From: Myxococcales bacterium
Lineage (GTDB): Bacteria; Myxococcota_A; Polyangia; Polyangiales; GCA-016699535
Assembly (NCBI GenBank): GCA_016699535.1
Contig: CP064980.1
Span: forward strand, 3,108,001 to 3,172,000
Length of the DNA: 64,000 nucleotides
Reading direction: 5' to 3'
Position numbers and translations under genes: made by a program
Notes under the pieces: generated by a model
Database searches by the model: none
Told to the model about the DNA's origin: nothing
The model's input: only the letters and a program-made list of their open reading frames with translations
Shown: piece by piece, positions 35,843 through 46,685 of the stretch
How positions within the stretch are numbered: the stretch's first letter is position 1
Layout: every line of letters begins with the position of its first letter

Positions 35843-36774
35843 ACAAGTTTTCATCGCGATACTGCTGTGCCTGTATTTTTCGCAGAGCGCCTTTGCCGGA
35901 ATTGTTGAACGGGTTGCTGCCGTTGTAAATGATCAGCCCATATTTCTTTCCGAGGTTCGGCAAAAGGCCACGCCTTTTTTGATGCGTGCCTTTCAAGCTC
36001 CTTCGGAAACACAGCGCCAGACCATGGTTGAGCAAATATACAAAGAGATCACCAACCAACTGATCAACGAAATCCTTATAGAGGAGCTGGCTTCAACCAT
36101 GCAGGTCAGTATCTCAGAGCAAGATGTTGCTCGAGCCATCGAAAACATTCAAAGGCAAAACGGCATGGACGATGCGGGCTTTTGGGAGGCCGTGCAGACA
36201 CAAGGGCTTAGTCGCGTTCAATATCGACGAGACGTAAAGAAGCAACTGTTGCGTTATCGAGTAATCAACCAGCGCCTACGAGGACGCGTAAGCATTACCG
36301 AAGATGACGTAAAGCGAAGGTTTCGGGAAGTTACTACGGAAAACAATGCCAAGTGGCGTTATCGTATTTCCCATGTTTTCATCGAAGTACCCGCTGAAGC
36401 GACAGAAGAGCAGATCATGGCGCTCTACGAAAAAGCGCAAGGGATCTATGCTCAATACCCCGGAGAATTTCAATGAAAACATCGAAGAACACGGTGGAGC
36501 GGAGCTTGGCTGGATTAGCGATGGTGATTTACGTGGTAAGCTCGATGAGACGGTAAAGAGTCTAGAGCCCGGAGAAATCAGTCCCCCTGCACGTGGCGCG
36601 GGCGGCTTTCACATCTTCATTTTACACGAAAAAGAGAAAGAAAAAGCCGCCACCTATGAAGAAATGCGGGAGCAACTCTATCGTCGTATCATGGAAGAAA
36701 CCATGGCACGTCAAGAGCAACTGCTTTTAGAACAACTTCGTCGGGAAGCCGTTATTTCAAATCGTCTATTGTGA
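35808..36774 (+). pseudogene. SurA-like periplasmic chaperone/PPIase, frameshifted
   Basis: The first frame (35808-36476) encodes a signal peptide and the SurA N-terminal domain (GIVERVAAVVNDQPIFLSEV). After a C-run at 36458-36461 the frame stops, while the next frame continues the parvulin domain (EEHGGAELGWISDGDL, PARGAGGFHIFIL) to 36774. Removing one C restores one protein of about 321 residues, the sequence reading AQYPENFNENIEEHGG across the joint. SurA assists outer-membrane protein folding. A homopolymer indel of one base suggests a consensus error. It overlaps the preceding PPIase gene. Confidence 0.82.
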
Positions 36775-36778
36775 GCCT

Positions 36779-38622
36779 TTAGACTGAAAACTGTGTGACT
36801 TCAGCCGGCCGACGAGCTGCCGCGCTTTGGCTTGCGAACAATTGACTCAAGCGTTTTCTTTGAAGCAAACAGATTGTCTCAAGAGACTTGATGTTTTCTC
36901 CAGGATACACCTTGCTCGTTGCCAGTTCTTGGTAGAATTCGATGCCTTTTTCTAAATTTTGTCTGAATACTTCAAGCGACTTAGGAATCGCTTCGTCCAA
37001 CTGAAGGTGCTTGTCGATTTGTTTTTCTAAATGATCCATGTAGAGCACTAGTTCTTTTGCAAACATATGGGGGCGGTCCTGGGGAACCAGACTTTCTCCT
37101 CGACCGTAGATATGATCCACCATTTCTTCCAAACGATAACTCTTGTCAAAATAAGCAAGGTTTGGTCCGGGACAAATAGCCACAGGCAAATCGTTACGAT
37201 GAGCGATACCTAGGGCGATCAACGCACCATTGCCCAAATGAGAACAGATGCAGCGCTTGTTGTAGATGGCCTGAATCTCCTCGTTTGCCTCAGCTCGGGC
37301 TGGGGCTTGCTCATAGCCAAGAGACTCCAGTTTTTTCTTCATGTATTGCCTCGAGCCTAAACACAGCGGCTTGCCATCAAACTCCGAATTAAAGCAAACG
37401 TGTCCATTGGGACAGGGAGATCCAGGTGTGCCCTCTGCAATGCGTTTCTCGGACCATAACTCCGAACTCGAGTCACGGAGGTTGTTAAACGCTACGCCCA
37501 TGGGAGAGGCATCGCTAAGGACAAGCTCTTTTTCACCGGCACGTTCAAGTTTCTCTCGAGTTGCATCGTCAAGTGCAGTGGCTTCCGGCACCAAAAGAAA
37601 AGGACTGGCCCAACCGGTGGCATCAAAGCCAAAAGACTCTACAAGCCGAGCAACTTCAGCAGCATTTCCGATTCCGCCCTGCACTGTCAGCCGAATACGA
37701 TCCTGAGGATCACGTGCTTGATAGAGCCAGTTCTTCTTCTCACAATAGCTTTGGATAAATGGCTCGAAAAGCGCGTCAAACTCTTGTCGCTTTTCTTGAA
37801 ACTCCCTAAGGATAGGCCCGAGTAGATGCCCTTCCGTAGCGAAGGCATGACCACCACAGTTTAGACCGGACTCCACGCGAAACTCGGCAACGCGAAGCCC
37901 TTTTTCGCAAGAAGCTTGCCTTGAATCAAAGCAGACCTGAGATCAGAGACCTTTAAGATAATCTTCTTTGCGGTGTGCCCATGTTCATCCGGATAGAATC
38001 CAGAAAAACTCTCGAGGTATCCGAAGAGTGTCGGATTCACGCCTGCTGATAGCACCAACTCATAGTCGCCCTTTGCTTCGGCAAGACCCAGAATCGCAGC
38101 TTTGGCATCGGACAGCTCGGTTTCAATGCGCTTACCATCGCGATCGAACCAAGCACCGTCTAACTTGGTCATGATGTTGCAACCAATGCGCCCAGGAACA
38201 ATATGTTGATTGAGTGCCTTTTCTTCCTCTGCATCAGGCTGATCGGCAGCTCGCTCCATGTAGCGTAAGAACTGTGCTTTTGCGGGATTCGTATCGGGCA
38301 ACAAGCGAAAATATCGAGACTTGTCATTGCCCGGCGCAAAAGGCTGGGCCTGAAGCTCAGTCACCTGGCGACAAAGAACATCAGTGCAAAGCTCAAGATA
38401 GAGCTGTATGCGCTTCGCACGGTCCACGGAACCACGCTTGGGCACGGCTTTATCTGAAAGTCCCCATTGTTTTGCATAGTGGCACCGAACTTTGTCAATA
38501 AGACGGTCATCAACTAAGGACATTACCGAAGAGATGCCGTACTTGCCAACGCGCAATATGGAGTCGATGGTAAAACCCGTTCCCATAACAGGGATAAAGA
38601 ACTTATGTGTTTCTTGAGACAT
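36779..38622 (-). pseudogene. Conserved cysteine-rich protein of unknown function, frameshifted
   Basis: Two ORFs (start to 37861, then 37876 to 36779) join into one protein of about 614 residues if one base is added to the G-run (CCC on plus at 37898-37900); across the joint the frame reads KGLRVAEFRVESGLNCGGHAF. The start at 38622 has AAGGAG six bases upstream. The beginning (HKFFIPVMGTGFTIDSILRVGKYGISSV) and GLNCGGHAFATEG recall a large conserved family that I know only as hypothetical, perhaps distantly TIM-barrel/glutamate-synthase-like. The second half has a cysteine cluster (CPNGHVC, C in PLCLGS, CIC). I do not assign a function. Confidence 0.72.
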
Positions 38623-38859
38623 GCCTGTCTCCTTTCTGTGTGAGGCGCATCGCGATTTGCGCTCTTTAAAGCCTCTCACCCAAGCTTCCCTCAACGGAAC
38701 CTTGCAATTGAGCCCTAAGCTACTCCCTCAAGGTTTGTTTTGTTCCAGGACAGTGTCAGCGTTTCATCACAATATTTAGATCGAGCAGCTCTCGAATCGC
38801 CCGCTTTTTAGCCGTCTTGGCTTGTCTCGAGCGTCTGGCTACGTTATGAGCCCTCTTTG

Positions 38860-41800
38860 GTGAAAAGCTCTCCGATAGATTTAGACTTCGATCCCGAGCA
38901 CGTTAACCAAGAAGCGGCGCTTTTAGCATTAGCTAAAAAGCAAAGCTGGCAACTGACCGGCCTAGCTCCAGGTGCGGCAGCCTTACTCTTCTCGGATTTG
39001 TACAAGCAGACGAAGCGCATGCAGCTATGGGTGTGCCCGGATGACACCATAGCCCAACGAGCTCGTGAAAATTTTGGCTTCTTTGCACAAGAAAACACTA
39101 AGAAAGCCACCCTCATCTACCCAGGATATGAATTTTCTCCCTACGTTGAGGTAATTCCCGACCAAAACGTGGCCATGCAACGCCTAGATGCACTTGGGAG
39201 GCTGTGTCTCGGCGAGCAAGTATCCGCACTTTTTATAGGCGCAACCGCCATGCTCCCCAAGCTCCCTCCACCAAAAACCTTACAGCGTTTTTCGCTTACA
39301 CTTGAGCAGGGGCAAATCGTCGATCGTGATGATTTCATCAGTCACTTGTCCCACATTGGCTATCTTCGTGTCCCTGCTGTCGAAGATCCAGGAAGTTTCA
39401 GTGTCAGGGGAAGCATCGTTGATGTTTTTTCGCCCACCGAACGCACACCTGCACGTATTGAATTTGATGACGATGAAGTATGGCTCATCAAAGCCATCGA
39501 TGTGGAATCCCAGCGGGCACTGTCGACACAGCCAAAGACGCATATTTTCCCCGCGCGCCTATTCAGCACAGCACCCCACGAGCGAAGCAAAGCCGAAACG
39601 AGTTTGCGAACGTTATGCGATGCAGTCAATTTTCCATCGAGTAAAGTCAGGCCCCTTCTCGATGCAGTAACAACCGGACGTCTTTTTCCAGGAAGCGACG
39701 GCTTTTTGCCTGCTTACTACGATACGCTGAGCAGCATCCATAGCTATCTGCCTTCCGATGTGCAGATCATTTTGCTGGATCCTCCAGCAATCTTCGATGC
39801 ATGGCAAAGCTACTGGCAGAACGCTCAAGACGACCACGACGCAAAGCATGCTGAGAAGAATCCCATTTTCAACATGAATGAACTGCTCGACTCACCGGAG
39901 CAAGCTATCGCATACACAACAAAGGCAAAAACGATTTCGATAAACCGCCGAGATGTTGCAAAAAACGCCGCACTGCCTTTTGAAGAAACGCGCACAGCAA
40001 GCTCCAAAGCACTTCACTTTGGAAGCACGGATCAGCGCGAACTCAGCACAGCATTGAGCGCTCGCCGTAAAACTTTAGGAAAGAAGAATGTCCTTACGCC
40101 TCTGAAGCAATGCATCGACGATTGGCACGACTATGGCTTTGCTGTTGCGGTAAGTGCTAGGCATCAGCAGCAAGCGGAACGACTGGCTTCCATTTTTAGT
40201 CACATGGGTTTTGAAAAACCATCTCTTTCATCTAATTTCTCTAAAAACAGAACCTCTAACGACCAAACGAAACAACTTCAGATTGTGTTGGGAAAACTTG
40301 CAGACGGTTTTATCTGGCCCCAGCAGGGTCTTGTTTTCCTAACCGAAGAGGAAATCTTTGGCGCCCGCAGCCACCGCAAGTCCACAACGACCGTAAAAAA
40401 AGACAAAGCCTTTGTGCAGGATCTACGCACGCTCAAAGTCGGTGACTATCTAGTGCACCATGAGCACGGCATCGGCGTGTACCGTGGCTTGGAAAAAAAG
40501 TCGCTGATGCCAACGCGCATGGAATTAATGCAAGGCCGTCAGCCCCTTAATATCGAAGTGTTGGTCATCGAGTATGCCGAAAACGCAAAGCTCTTTTTAC
40601 CGGTCACACGCCTAAGCCAAGTTCAAAAATTTTCGGGCCAAGCAGGCAGCAAGCCCAAACTTGATCGTTTGGGCGGCCAAAGTTTTTCGGTTAAGAAAAA
40701 GCGTGTAAAAAAAGCGGTCGCCGATTTGGCTGACAAGTTGCTACGACTTTACGCTGAACGTGCACTCGAAAAAAAGCAGGCTCTTGGCCCAGCAACTACC
40801 GACTTTTCAGAGTTCGAAGCAAGTTTCGCTTACGAAGAGACACCGGATCAGAAGCAGGCCATTGACGATGTGCTTTTGGATTTAGAACGCACCATTCCGA
40901 TGGATCGCGTGGTCTGCGGCGACGTTGGCTTTGGAAAAACAGAAGTTGCCATGCGCGCAGCGTTTCGAGTAGCCGAATCCGGCAAGCAGGTCGCCTTGAT
41001 ATGCCCTACCACTGTATTGGCACAACAACACTACCAGAGTTTTAGAGATCGGTTTTCTAACTACCCTTTTTCCATCGGGGTACTTTCACGATTTGTGCCT
41101 AAAACAACTCAAAGCGAAACTTTATCTCAAATAAAAAAAGGAGAATGCGACATCGTCGTTGGCACTCACCGTCTGCTTTCAAAAGATGTCCATTTCAAAA
41201 ACCTAGGACTACTTATCGTCGACGAGGAGCAGCGTTTTGGTGTTACGCACAAAGAGCGCCTCAAAGAACTACGGACCCACATCGATGTTTTGACGCTGAC
41301 GGCGACACCTATTCCGCGCACCCTTCAACTTGCGATGGGCGGAGTGCGTGATCTTTCTCTTATTACCACGGCGCCCAGCGATAGACGCGCTGTACGGACT
41401 TTTGTTTCAGCCTGGGATGACCATCTTATCAGCGACGCAATTCGTCGCGAGCTCAACCGCGGAGGGCAGTGTTTTTTTGTCTACAACCGTGTCGAAGGTC
41501 TTTATGAACGGTCTAAACGTCTTGCAGAACTTGTTCCAGAAGCTCGCGTTGCCGTTGCTCACGCCCAGATGAAAGCGCTTGCGCTGGAAAAAATTATGAC
41601 TGATTTTGTTGCAGGCGAGATTGATGTCCTTTGCTCCACGGCAATTGTTGAGAGCGGATTAGACATTCCCAAAGCCAACACCATCATCATCGATCATGCA
41701 GAAATGTTGGGACTGAGCCAGCTTTATCAACTTCGAGGCCGCGTAGGTCGTTCAAAAGAACGCGCCTACTGCTTCTTATTGGCTCCTCCTATGGCCAGCC

Positions 41801-42468
41801 TTGGCGAGGATGCGCGTAATCGCCTCGAGGCGATGGAGCGTTTCTCGCATCTCGGCGCTGGCTTTAGCATCGCATCACTCGACATGGATCAACGTGGCGC
41901 TGGGGACTTATTGGGTGCAGAACAAAGCGGGCATGTTGCAGCGATTGGCTTTGATCTCTTTGTCCACATGCTTGGAGATGCCGTAGCACTGCTGCAAGGC
42001 AAAAGCGTTGAGCATCCGATTGATCCTGAACTAAGCCTGGACGTCGAGCACTATATCCCGGAAGACTACATCGACGATGTCGGTTTACGCTTAAGTTTCT
42101 ATCAGCGCCTAGCCGATGTCGACAGTCAATCCGACATGGACGAGATTGCGGAAGAAATGCAAGAACGTTTTGGACCACTCCCTGAGGTAGCTCGACAGTG
42201 TTTTCGCGTGATGGGCCTAAAACCTGTATTACGCGAACTCTACATTTTAGGGTGTGAAGCTAACCGCATGCGCATCACCTTGCACCTAAGTGAAAACACT
42301 AAACTCGACCCCGTTAAGCTCACTACGCTCATTCATCAATCCCCGAACAGCTTGACGCTGAGCCCTGACATGAAGCTAAGCTACCGCAAGAGCAAAAAAG
42401 AACTTCACAAACAAGAAGACACCGTTGAGTTTGTGCTTCGTGTTTTGGATACACTCAAGCAGCTCTAG
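38860..42468 (+). CDS. mfd: Transcription-repair coupling factor Mfd
   Basis: Mfd (about 1202 residues) removes stalled RNA polymerase and recruits UvrA. The N-terminal UvrB-like region (about 1-330), the RNA-polymerase-interacting domain (VGDYLVHHEHGIGVYRGL, about 525-600), the RecG-like motor (Walker A GDVGFGKTEVA, DEEQRFGV, TATPIPRTLQLA, GRVGRS) and the C-terminal TRCF domain are all there. Length is slightly above the usual 1150. No ATG is available; GTG at 38860 or TTG at 38857 must be the start, and there is no clear Shine-Dalgarno site. A 237-bp intergenic region separates it from the divergent conserved gene. Confidence 0.97.
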   Translation: MKSSPIDLDFDPEHVNQEAALLALAKKQSWQLTGLAPGAAALLFSDLYKQTKRMQLWVCPDDTIAQRARENFGFFAQENTKKATLIYPGYEFSPYVEVIPDQNVAMQRLDALGRLCLGEQVSALFIGATAMLPKLPPPKTLQRFSLTLEQGQIVDRDDFISHLSHIGYLRVPAVEDPGSFSVRGSIVDVFSPTERTPARIEFDDDEVWLIKAIDVESQRALSTQPKTHIFPARLFSTAPHERSKAETSLRTLCDAVNFPSSKVRPLLDAVTTGRLFPGSDGFLPAYYDTLSSIHSYLPSDVQIILLDPPAIFDAWQSYWQNAQDDHDAKHAEKNPIFNMNELLDSPEQAIAYTTKAKTISINRRDVAKNAALPFEETRTASSKALHFGSTDQRELSTALSARRKTLGKKNVLTPLKQCIDDWHDYGFAVAVSARHQQQAERLASIFSHMGFEKPSLSSNFSKNRTSNDQTKQLQIVLGKLADGFIWPQQGLVFLTEEEIFGARSHRKSTTTVKKDKAFVQDLRTLKVGDYLVHHEHGIGVYRGLEKKSLMPTRMELMQGRQPLNIEVLVIEYAENAKLFLPVTRLSQVQKFSGQAGSKPKLDRLGGQSFSVKKKRVKKAVADLADKLLRLYAERALEKKQALGPATTDFSEFEASFAYEETPDQKQAIDDVLLDLERTIPMDRVVCGDVGFGKTEVAMRAAFRVAESGKQVALICPTTVLAQQHYQSFRDRFSNYPFSIGVLSRFVPKTTQSETLSQIKKGECDIVVGTHRLLSKDVHFKNLGLLIVDEEQRFGVTHKERLKELRTHIDVLTLTATPIPRTLQLAMGGVRDLSLITTAPSDRRAVRTFVSAWDDHLISDAIRRELNRGGQCFFVYNRVEGLYERSKRLAELVPEARVAVAHAQMKALALEKIMTDFVAGEIDVLCSTAIVESGLDIPKANTIIIDHAEMLGLSQLYQLRGRVGRSKERAYCFLLAPPMASLGEDARNRLEAMERFSHLGAGFSIASLDMDQRGAGDLLGAEQSGHVAAIGFDLFVHMLGDAVALLQGKSVEHPIDPELSLDVEHYIPEDYIDDVGLRLSFYQRLADVDSQSDMDEIAEEMQERFGPLPEVARQCFRVMGLKPVLRELYILGCEANRMRITLHLSENTKLDPVKLTTLIHQSPNSLTLSPDMKLSYRKSKKELHKQEDTVEFVLRVLDTLKQL

Positions 42469-42469
42469 A

Positions 42470-43888
42470 TCAAGGACACTCGACTATCTTTCCATTACCG
42501 GGATCATCGTTGGGAACGCAGCCAATACGCAAAAAGCAAGCATCGCAATCGCTAGTCATTGCACTTGGTGAGTATAGCCAGGTGCCGTAGGCATCGACCC
42601 GAAAACCTTGGAAACTATCTAAACGGACCCAAGGGTCGGGACTCGATTGATAGCTTTCAATAGCTTGAGGACCATTGACACCAGCCAAACGCCAACTTTG
42701 CCCCGCAAACTCTTCCGGTTTTGCAAGGTCCAAGTAGCGATAAGCAATCTGCTTTCCCAGTTGACCGCAGCTCGGCACGCAGTAGCCATCTTTCAAGCCC
42801 CATTCTTGATTCCACGGGTTAGCGCAAAGAATTCTGGCATTGCAACTATCACTGTCCATGTCGACTTGACCGCTGCATTGTTCGACCACTTTTCCAATCC
42901 ATTCCTTTGCAGAGACCCCTCCCCAAAAGGATTGACCATCGACGCGACTTGCACGACTGGCGCGCGCTACGAGCGTAGCGTCGCCACTCGCACTGAGGTC
43001 TTCCAGATACTCCAGAAAATAGGGCATCACCGTGCGCACCGTATCGCGAACTGCATGGTCCTGAAGTTCGCTTAATGTTCGATGCGATATCAGATTGTGA
43101 ATGGCAAAAAGCCTTACGCTCCCTTCCTGTAGCTGATAGACAGGCGCACCAGAGTCACCAGCATCCGTGGTTTCATTCAAATCGGTGGAAAAACGACTCA
43201 GATAGAGTGACGATATAAAGTTGTATTCTTTTGAAATACGCGGAGCGGATGTAACCGCCGAATCGAGTTGCTCTAACGGAGCACCGTCTGCCATTGTACC
43301 GTCCACATAATAGGTAGAGGGAATCGAAGGAGCTTCATCAGCAATCGAAATCGGCTGCATGTCCATTGGCAGAGACTCTCGTTGAGCCAGCCCCTGAATA
43401 CTCATATCCACTTGCAAAAGACCAAGGTCCGCGGTGTTTGGACTTTCTGTATCACGAAGCCAATCGTCACTTCCGTTAACGCCTCCGTAACGAAACACGC
43501 TTGGGTGATAAAATGTTTTTACAACCGCACCGCTAAGAGGAAGCACTCGCTTAGTGGGCAGCATCTTGCCATAATAGGTAATTTCAAGCTTGGGCATTTT
43601 TGCCGTGCATTTGGATTTAATATAGCCAATGGCCGTCAGCACGTGTGCCGCTGTCAAAACATAGGGGGTTGAAGGATCAAGCACAACACCTGTAGCCCTC
43701 ACTTCCGCATCGGCAGTCCCGAGCAAATCAGGGCACCAATAGTGAATAGATACCGTGTTGCTTAGTCCATCGTAGACATAGCCCTGCACCGCATCGGAAC
43801 TTTCCTTTACGGCATAGTCCCGCTCTGCGCATGCACCGGCGAAACTGCATATCAACAGGAGGTGGATGTAAGATTTATTGAAAAGCAC
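42470..43888 (-). CDS. Trypsin-like serine protease lipoprotein
   Basis: A 472-residue lipoprotein (lipobox A-G-A-C20) with a chymotrypsin-fold domain. The catalytic triad is visible: H82 in LTAAHV, D154 in TADLGLLQV and S246 in DAGDSGAPV. After the protease domain (about 35-300) comes a C-terminal region of 170 residues with several Cys, possibly disulfide-bonded and extracytoplasmic. The start is a GTG. It is convergent with mfd (two bases apart). Substrate unknown; related exported proteases are common in predatory and myxobacterial genomes. Confidence 0.87.
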   Translation of the reverse strand: MLFNKSYIHLLLICSFAGACAERDYAVKESSDAVQGYVYDGLSNTVSIHYWCPDLLGTADAEVRATGVVLDPSTPYVLTAAHVLTAIGYIKSKCTAKMPKLEITYYGKMLPTKRVLPLSGAVVKTFYHPSVFRYGGVNGSDDWLRDTESPNTADLGLLQVDMSIQGLAQRESLPMDMQPISIADEAPSIPSTYYVDGTMADGAPLEQLDSAVTSAPRISKEYNFISSLYLSRFSTDLNETTDAGDSGAPVYQLQEGSVRLFAIHNLISHRTLSELQDHAVRDTVRTVMPYFLEYLEDLSASGDATLVARASRASRVDGQSFWGGVSAKEWIGKVVEQCSGQVDMDSDSCNARILCANPWNQEWGLKDGYCVPSCGQLGKQIAYRYLDLAKPEEFAGQSWRLAGVNGPQAIESYQSSPDPWVRLDSFQGFRVDAYGTWLYSPSAMTSDCDACFLRIGCVPNDDPGNGKIVECP

Positions 43889-44007
43889 ACAGCCTTAGCA
43901 AGCAAGAAGCGCGCCATAGAAATATCTAATGTTTTCAGCCAAAGCGGTGCTACTGTGGTGTCTGTACACCAGGGCTCGTCGACACCAGCTGCCCGGTGCC
44001 ATCCGGC

Positions 44008-44274
44008 TCAATCTTTTTGAGACATAGCACTAGCCGCTCGCCATAGGGTCAGCGGAACAATGAGCGCGAAAAAAATACCCAAGCTAACGCCAAAAAACCG
44101 GGCCCAGTTGCCCCATTTGAAATAAGTCGCCAACAACGCAACCAGCGTGCTTGAAAAAAAGAACAGCACCAAAGGCAAAAGAGCGATCAAACGTGAGCGT
44201 TTGGTCCGTTGTGCTACTCGGTACACCCATGCACTGCATACAAACGACAAAGCGATTCCGACAAAAGCAAACAC
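44008..44274 (-). CDS. Small membrane protein of unknown function
   Basis: An 88-residue protein with three hydrophobic helices and a short charged end (AMSQKD). The start is GTG and lies six bases after the stop of the large membrane/helical-domain gene, so it is likely its operon partner. No family recognised. Confidence 0.6.
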   Translation of the reverse strand: MFAFVGIALSFVCSAWVYRVAQRTKRSRLIALLPLVLFFFSSTLVALLATYFKWGNWARFFGVSLGIFFALIVPLTLWRAASAMSQKD

Positions 44275-44280
44275 GAAACT

Positions 44281-46485
44281 CTACCCTTCTTTTCCCTCAT
44301 GCATTAGCGAGGCTCGTAGTAAAGCACTTGTCGCATGCTGTGTAAAATCAATACGCATCTCGGGCTCCACAAGCGAGCGCCGAAACCCTCCACGCGCTGC
44401 TTCAGGGTTTTGAAACAAATAACTATTGTCTGCTCTGACTTGTTCACGAATTAAAGCATCAGTCGCTGCTTGAACTTGTTTTTCAACCTCCTCGTTTACT
44501 CGACCATGGTATCTGCCTAGCAAATAAGTCGAAACCATGGCCTCCGTAAAACCGGCAGCTGCGCCTGCTTGAGGAACCATCAAAGCGCCCACACCGTAGT
44601 GACCATAAAAATCACGATTATCCCAACCCTGCTTTGCGTATTGCAAACGCGACAAAAAGTCGGCATAGCCCTCGCAAAAATCAAGATAGTGTTGCTCTTG
44701 TAAGGCAGGATACGCTTCTTCCGCAGCAATGCACGTCCAGTGATCGGCTCCGTAAACAAACCAGCCCAAGAAGAAACTGTATTTCTCAGTGGTGAGAAAA
44801 TCCAACGCTTTTTCCGCAGCACTAAGAAAGAGTTTATCGCCAAAAACCTTATAGCCTAGAACCAAAGCAAGAGCGGCCTCTTCACTATAAAACATCTTCT
44901 TGCTTTGCCTGTCGATTTGCTTGCGATGAGGATCGTAGCCGTGAAAAAAATCGCCGTTGTCTTGCTGCATAGCAAGCAGGAAATTTAACAAAGCTCTGTT
45001 TTGCTCAGCAAAACGCGTATCGGAGGTTTTACGCTGGTATTCAAGCCCCGCAATGGCACTAAGCGCCGAAGAGCCCAGGGTGACTTCACCTTGAAACACA
45101 ACGCAAGCCGCCTGCGGGCTACCACAACGACGACGCACATGCTTTGAAAGCCAGAACATGGCCCGTTGTGCTCCAACACGAAAACGTTGCAGTTTTGTTT
45201 GGCCCCACAGCTGAGCCAAACTATAGGCCGATCCGGCATGCCGAGGCACACTGTATACCGCACCTTGGTGCGCTTGATCCTTCATGGGCAGATACACGTA
45301 ATTGAAACGCCCATCCAAACGAAGCTGCCGGAGCATAAAATCGCCGCCGGCGATGGCCGCTTTTCGCAAGTTCTCTTTGCCAGATACCGGTCCTTTAGTG
45401 TTTCCCCGGTAGACTCCACGCGTCCGTCCCTGCGCGAACAAAAAACTCTCAACCGCCGCACGTAAAAGCGGATGCTCTTGCGAGGTTCCTAGTTGCTCGT
45501 AAACCCATTGGCGATTGATACCAAGCCTCACCTCGCGAATCTTTGGAATTAAAGGCGCACTGCCAAACACGCCGGCTTTTAGCATATCGTCCGGCAACAG
45601 CATGCGCTGCTCGGATAGCAAAGCGTCAATACCGGGTCGAACCGACAAGGAAAGCAAGGGGGTCGTTGCAAACCAAACGGCTTTGGTCTGCCCAATGCGG
45701 TCCATTTTTAACGTAAAAGGCCGCTCAACATCCAGAGCAGGAACTCCTGCATAAAGCTTGTTCTGAATCGCACGCATCATCTCGTAGAAACTTTTCTTTG
45801 TTTCGACGTGACGAGCCAGCAGCTTACCGTGCTGCCAAACACTCACGACGAATGCGTGACTACTGATATCCGCGTATTTCAGAGCGCGTATATCAACCGG
45901 CTCGTCATGAACAAGACTTGCATAGAGAGCCTTGCCGCACAAAGTTCGAAGCCGATACGATAGCTGCACATCGCGATTCAAATGCGTGCCATAAACCACA
46001 GCGAGTAGGCACACGATGAGCACGCTGATTAGCCCTATACCAAGACGCTTTATCGGTATCTTTAATCCAAAATGGCTGCGCACTGCCTGAGTACGAAGCA
46101 GGCAAAGTTGCAACAGAGGTATCAGACCAAGCAACTGAAAAATGATGAGACTTACCATAAAGGCCACAATCGCAGCGCCATAACCAAAGTCACCATAAAT
46201 TCCCTGCAAGTAAAAAGCCGATGAAACAAGCGCGGCAACCACGACAAAGCAGCACAGCAAAAGTAGCATGCTCAGATAGGTGGTAAGCAAAACACCAAAA
46301 CGGCTACCTCGCCACAAACTCAAAGCACTTAGGGCGTAAGCGAATGCGATCATAAGAGACGCGATATTAATTCCTTGACTCTTCCACGGGACGAGCCAGA
46401 TAAAAGTCACGCTCAATAACAAAGCAAGAAGCGCGCTGATTCCGCTTGCGATGCGCAAGACCTTGGGCATTTGCGTAGTTGACAT
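44281..46485 (-). CDS. Large membrane protein with predicted all-helical (alpha/alpha) C-terminal domain
   Basis: A protein of about 734 residues I cannot name. About 4-5 membrane helices cover residues 1-170. A middle domain (about 180-330) includes HAFVVSVWQHGKLLARHVE and FYEMMRAIQNKLYAG, faintly like AMMECR1-type sequences. The last 370 residues look like repeated helix pairs with Trp, Gly and His (YSVPRHAGSAYSLAQLWG, FFHGYDPHRKQ, YSEEAALALVLGYKVFG, WFVYGADHWTCIAAEEAYPAL) as in alpha/alpha-toroid enzymes such as glycosidases, epimerases or cyclases. Starts at 46485 (ATG) and 46527 (TTG) are possible. A small membrane protein gene follows. Confidence 0.65.
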   Translation of the reverse strand: MSTTQMPKVLRIASGISALLALLLSVTFIWLVPWKSQGINIASLMIAFAYALSALSLWRGSRFGVLLTTYLSMLLLLCCFVVVAALVSSAFYLQGIYGDFGYGAAIVAFMVSLIIFQLLGLIPLLQLCLLRTQAVRSHFGLKIPIKRLGIGLISVLIVCLLAVVYGTHLNRDVQLSYRLRTLCGKALYASLVHDEPVDIRALKYADISSHAFVVSVWQHGKLLARHVETKKSFYEMMRAIQNKLYAGVPALDVERPFTLKMDRIGQTKAVWFATTPLLSLSVRPGIDALLSEQRMLLPDDMLKAGVFGSAPLIPKIREVRLGINRQWVYEQLGTSQEHPLLRAAVESFLFAQGRTRGVYRGNTKGPVSGKENLRKAAIAGGDFMLRQLRLDGRFNYVYLPMKDQAHQGAVYSVPRHAGSAYSLAQLWGQTKLQRFRVGAQRAMFWLSKHVRRRCGSPQAACVVFQGEVTLGSSALSAIAGLEYQRKTSDTRFAEQNRALLNFLLAMQQDNGDFFHGYDPHRKQIDRQSKKMFYSEEAALALVLGYKVFGDKLFLSAAEKALDFLTTEKYSFFLGWFVYGADHWTCIAAEEAYPALQEQHYLDFCEGYADFLSRLQYAKQGWDNRDFYGHYGVGALMVPQAGAAAGFTEAMVSTYLLGRYHGRVNEEVEKQVQAATDALIREQVRADNSYLFQNPEAARGGFRRSLVEPEMRIDFTQHATSALLRASLMHEGKEG

Positions 46486-46620
46486 CCGCGCACGATAGGC
46501 CGACACAGGTAAGCAGCTCAAGAGCAACGCGGTATCGGAGCTTCGGGGGCAGTGAGAATCATATCCACCCAGTCGAAAAGCGCGTCAGGCTAGACAATCG
46601 CTCAAAAAACGGAACATGAC

Positions 46621-46652
46621 AAAAATGGCATTAAATTGCTTATTTAATGCCA
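46621..46652 (-). terminator. Hairpin terminator downstream of the FHA-sigma-54 activator gene
   Basis: TGGCATTAAAT (46626-46636) and ATTTAATGCCA (46642-46652) are perfect 11-bp complements with a 5-base loop. On the minus strand the hairpin is followed by five T, 34 bases after the stop of the activator gene. The stem is AT-rich, so it may be a weak terminator or double as an operator for the next minus-strand gene. Confidence 0.6.
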
Positions 46653-46685
46653 ACAGTGGCGTAAAAGCCCTAAAAAAAAGACAGC

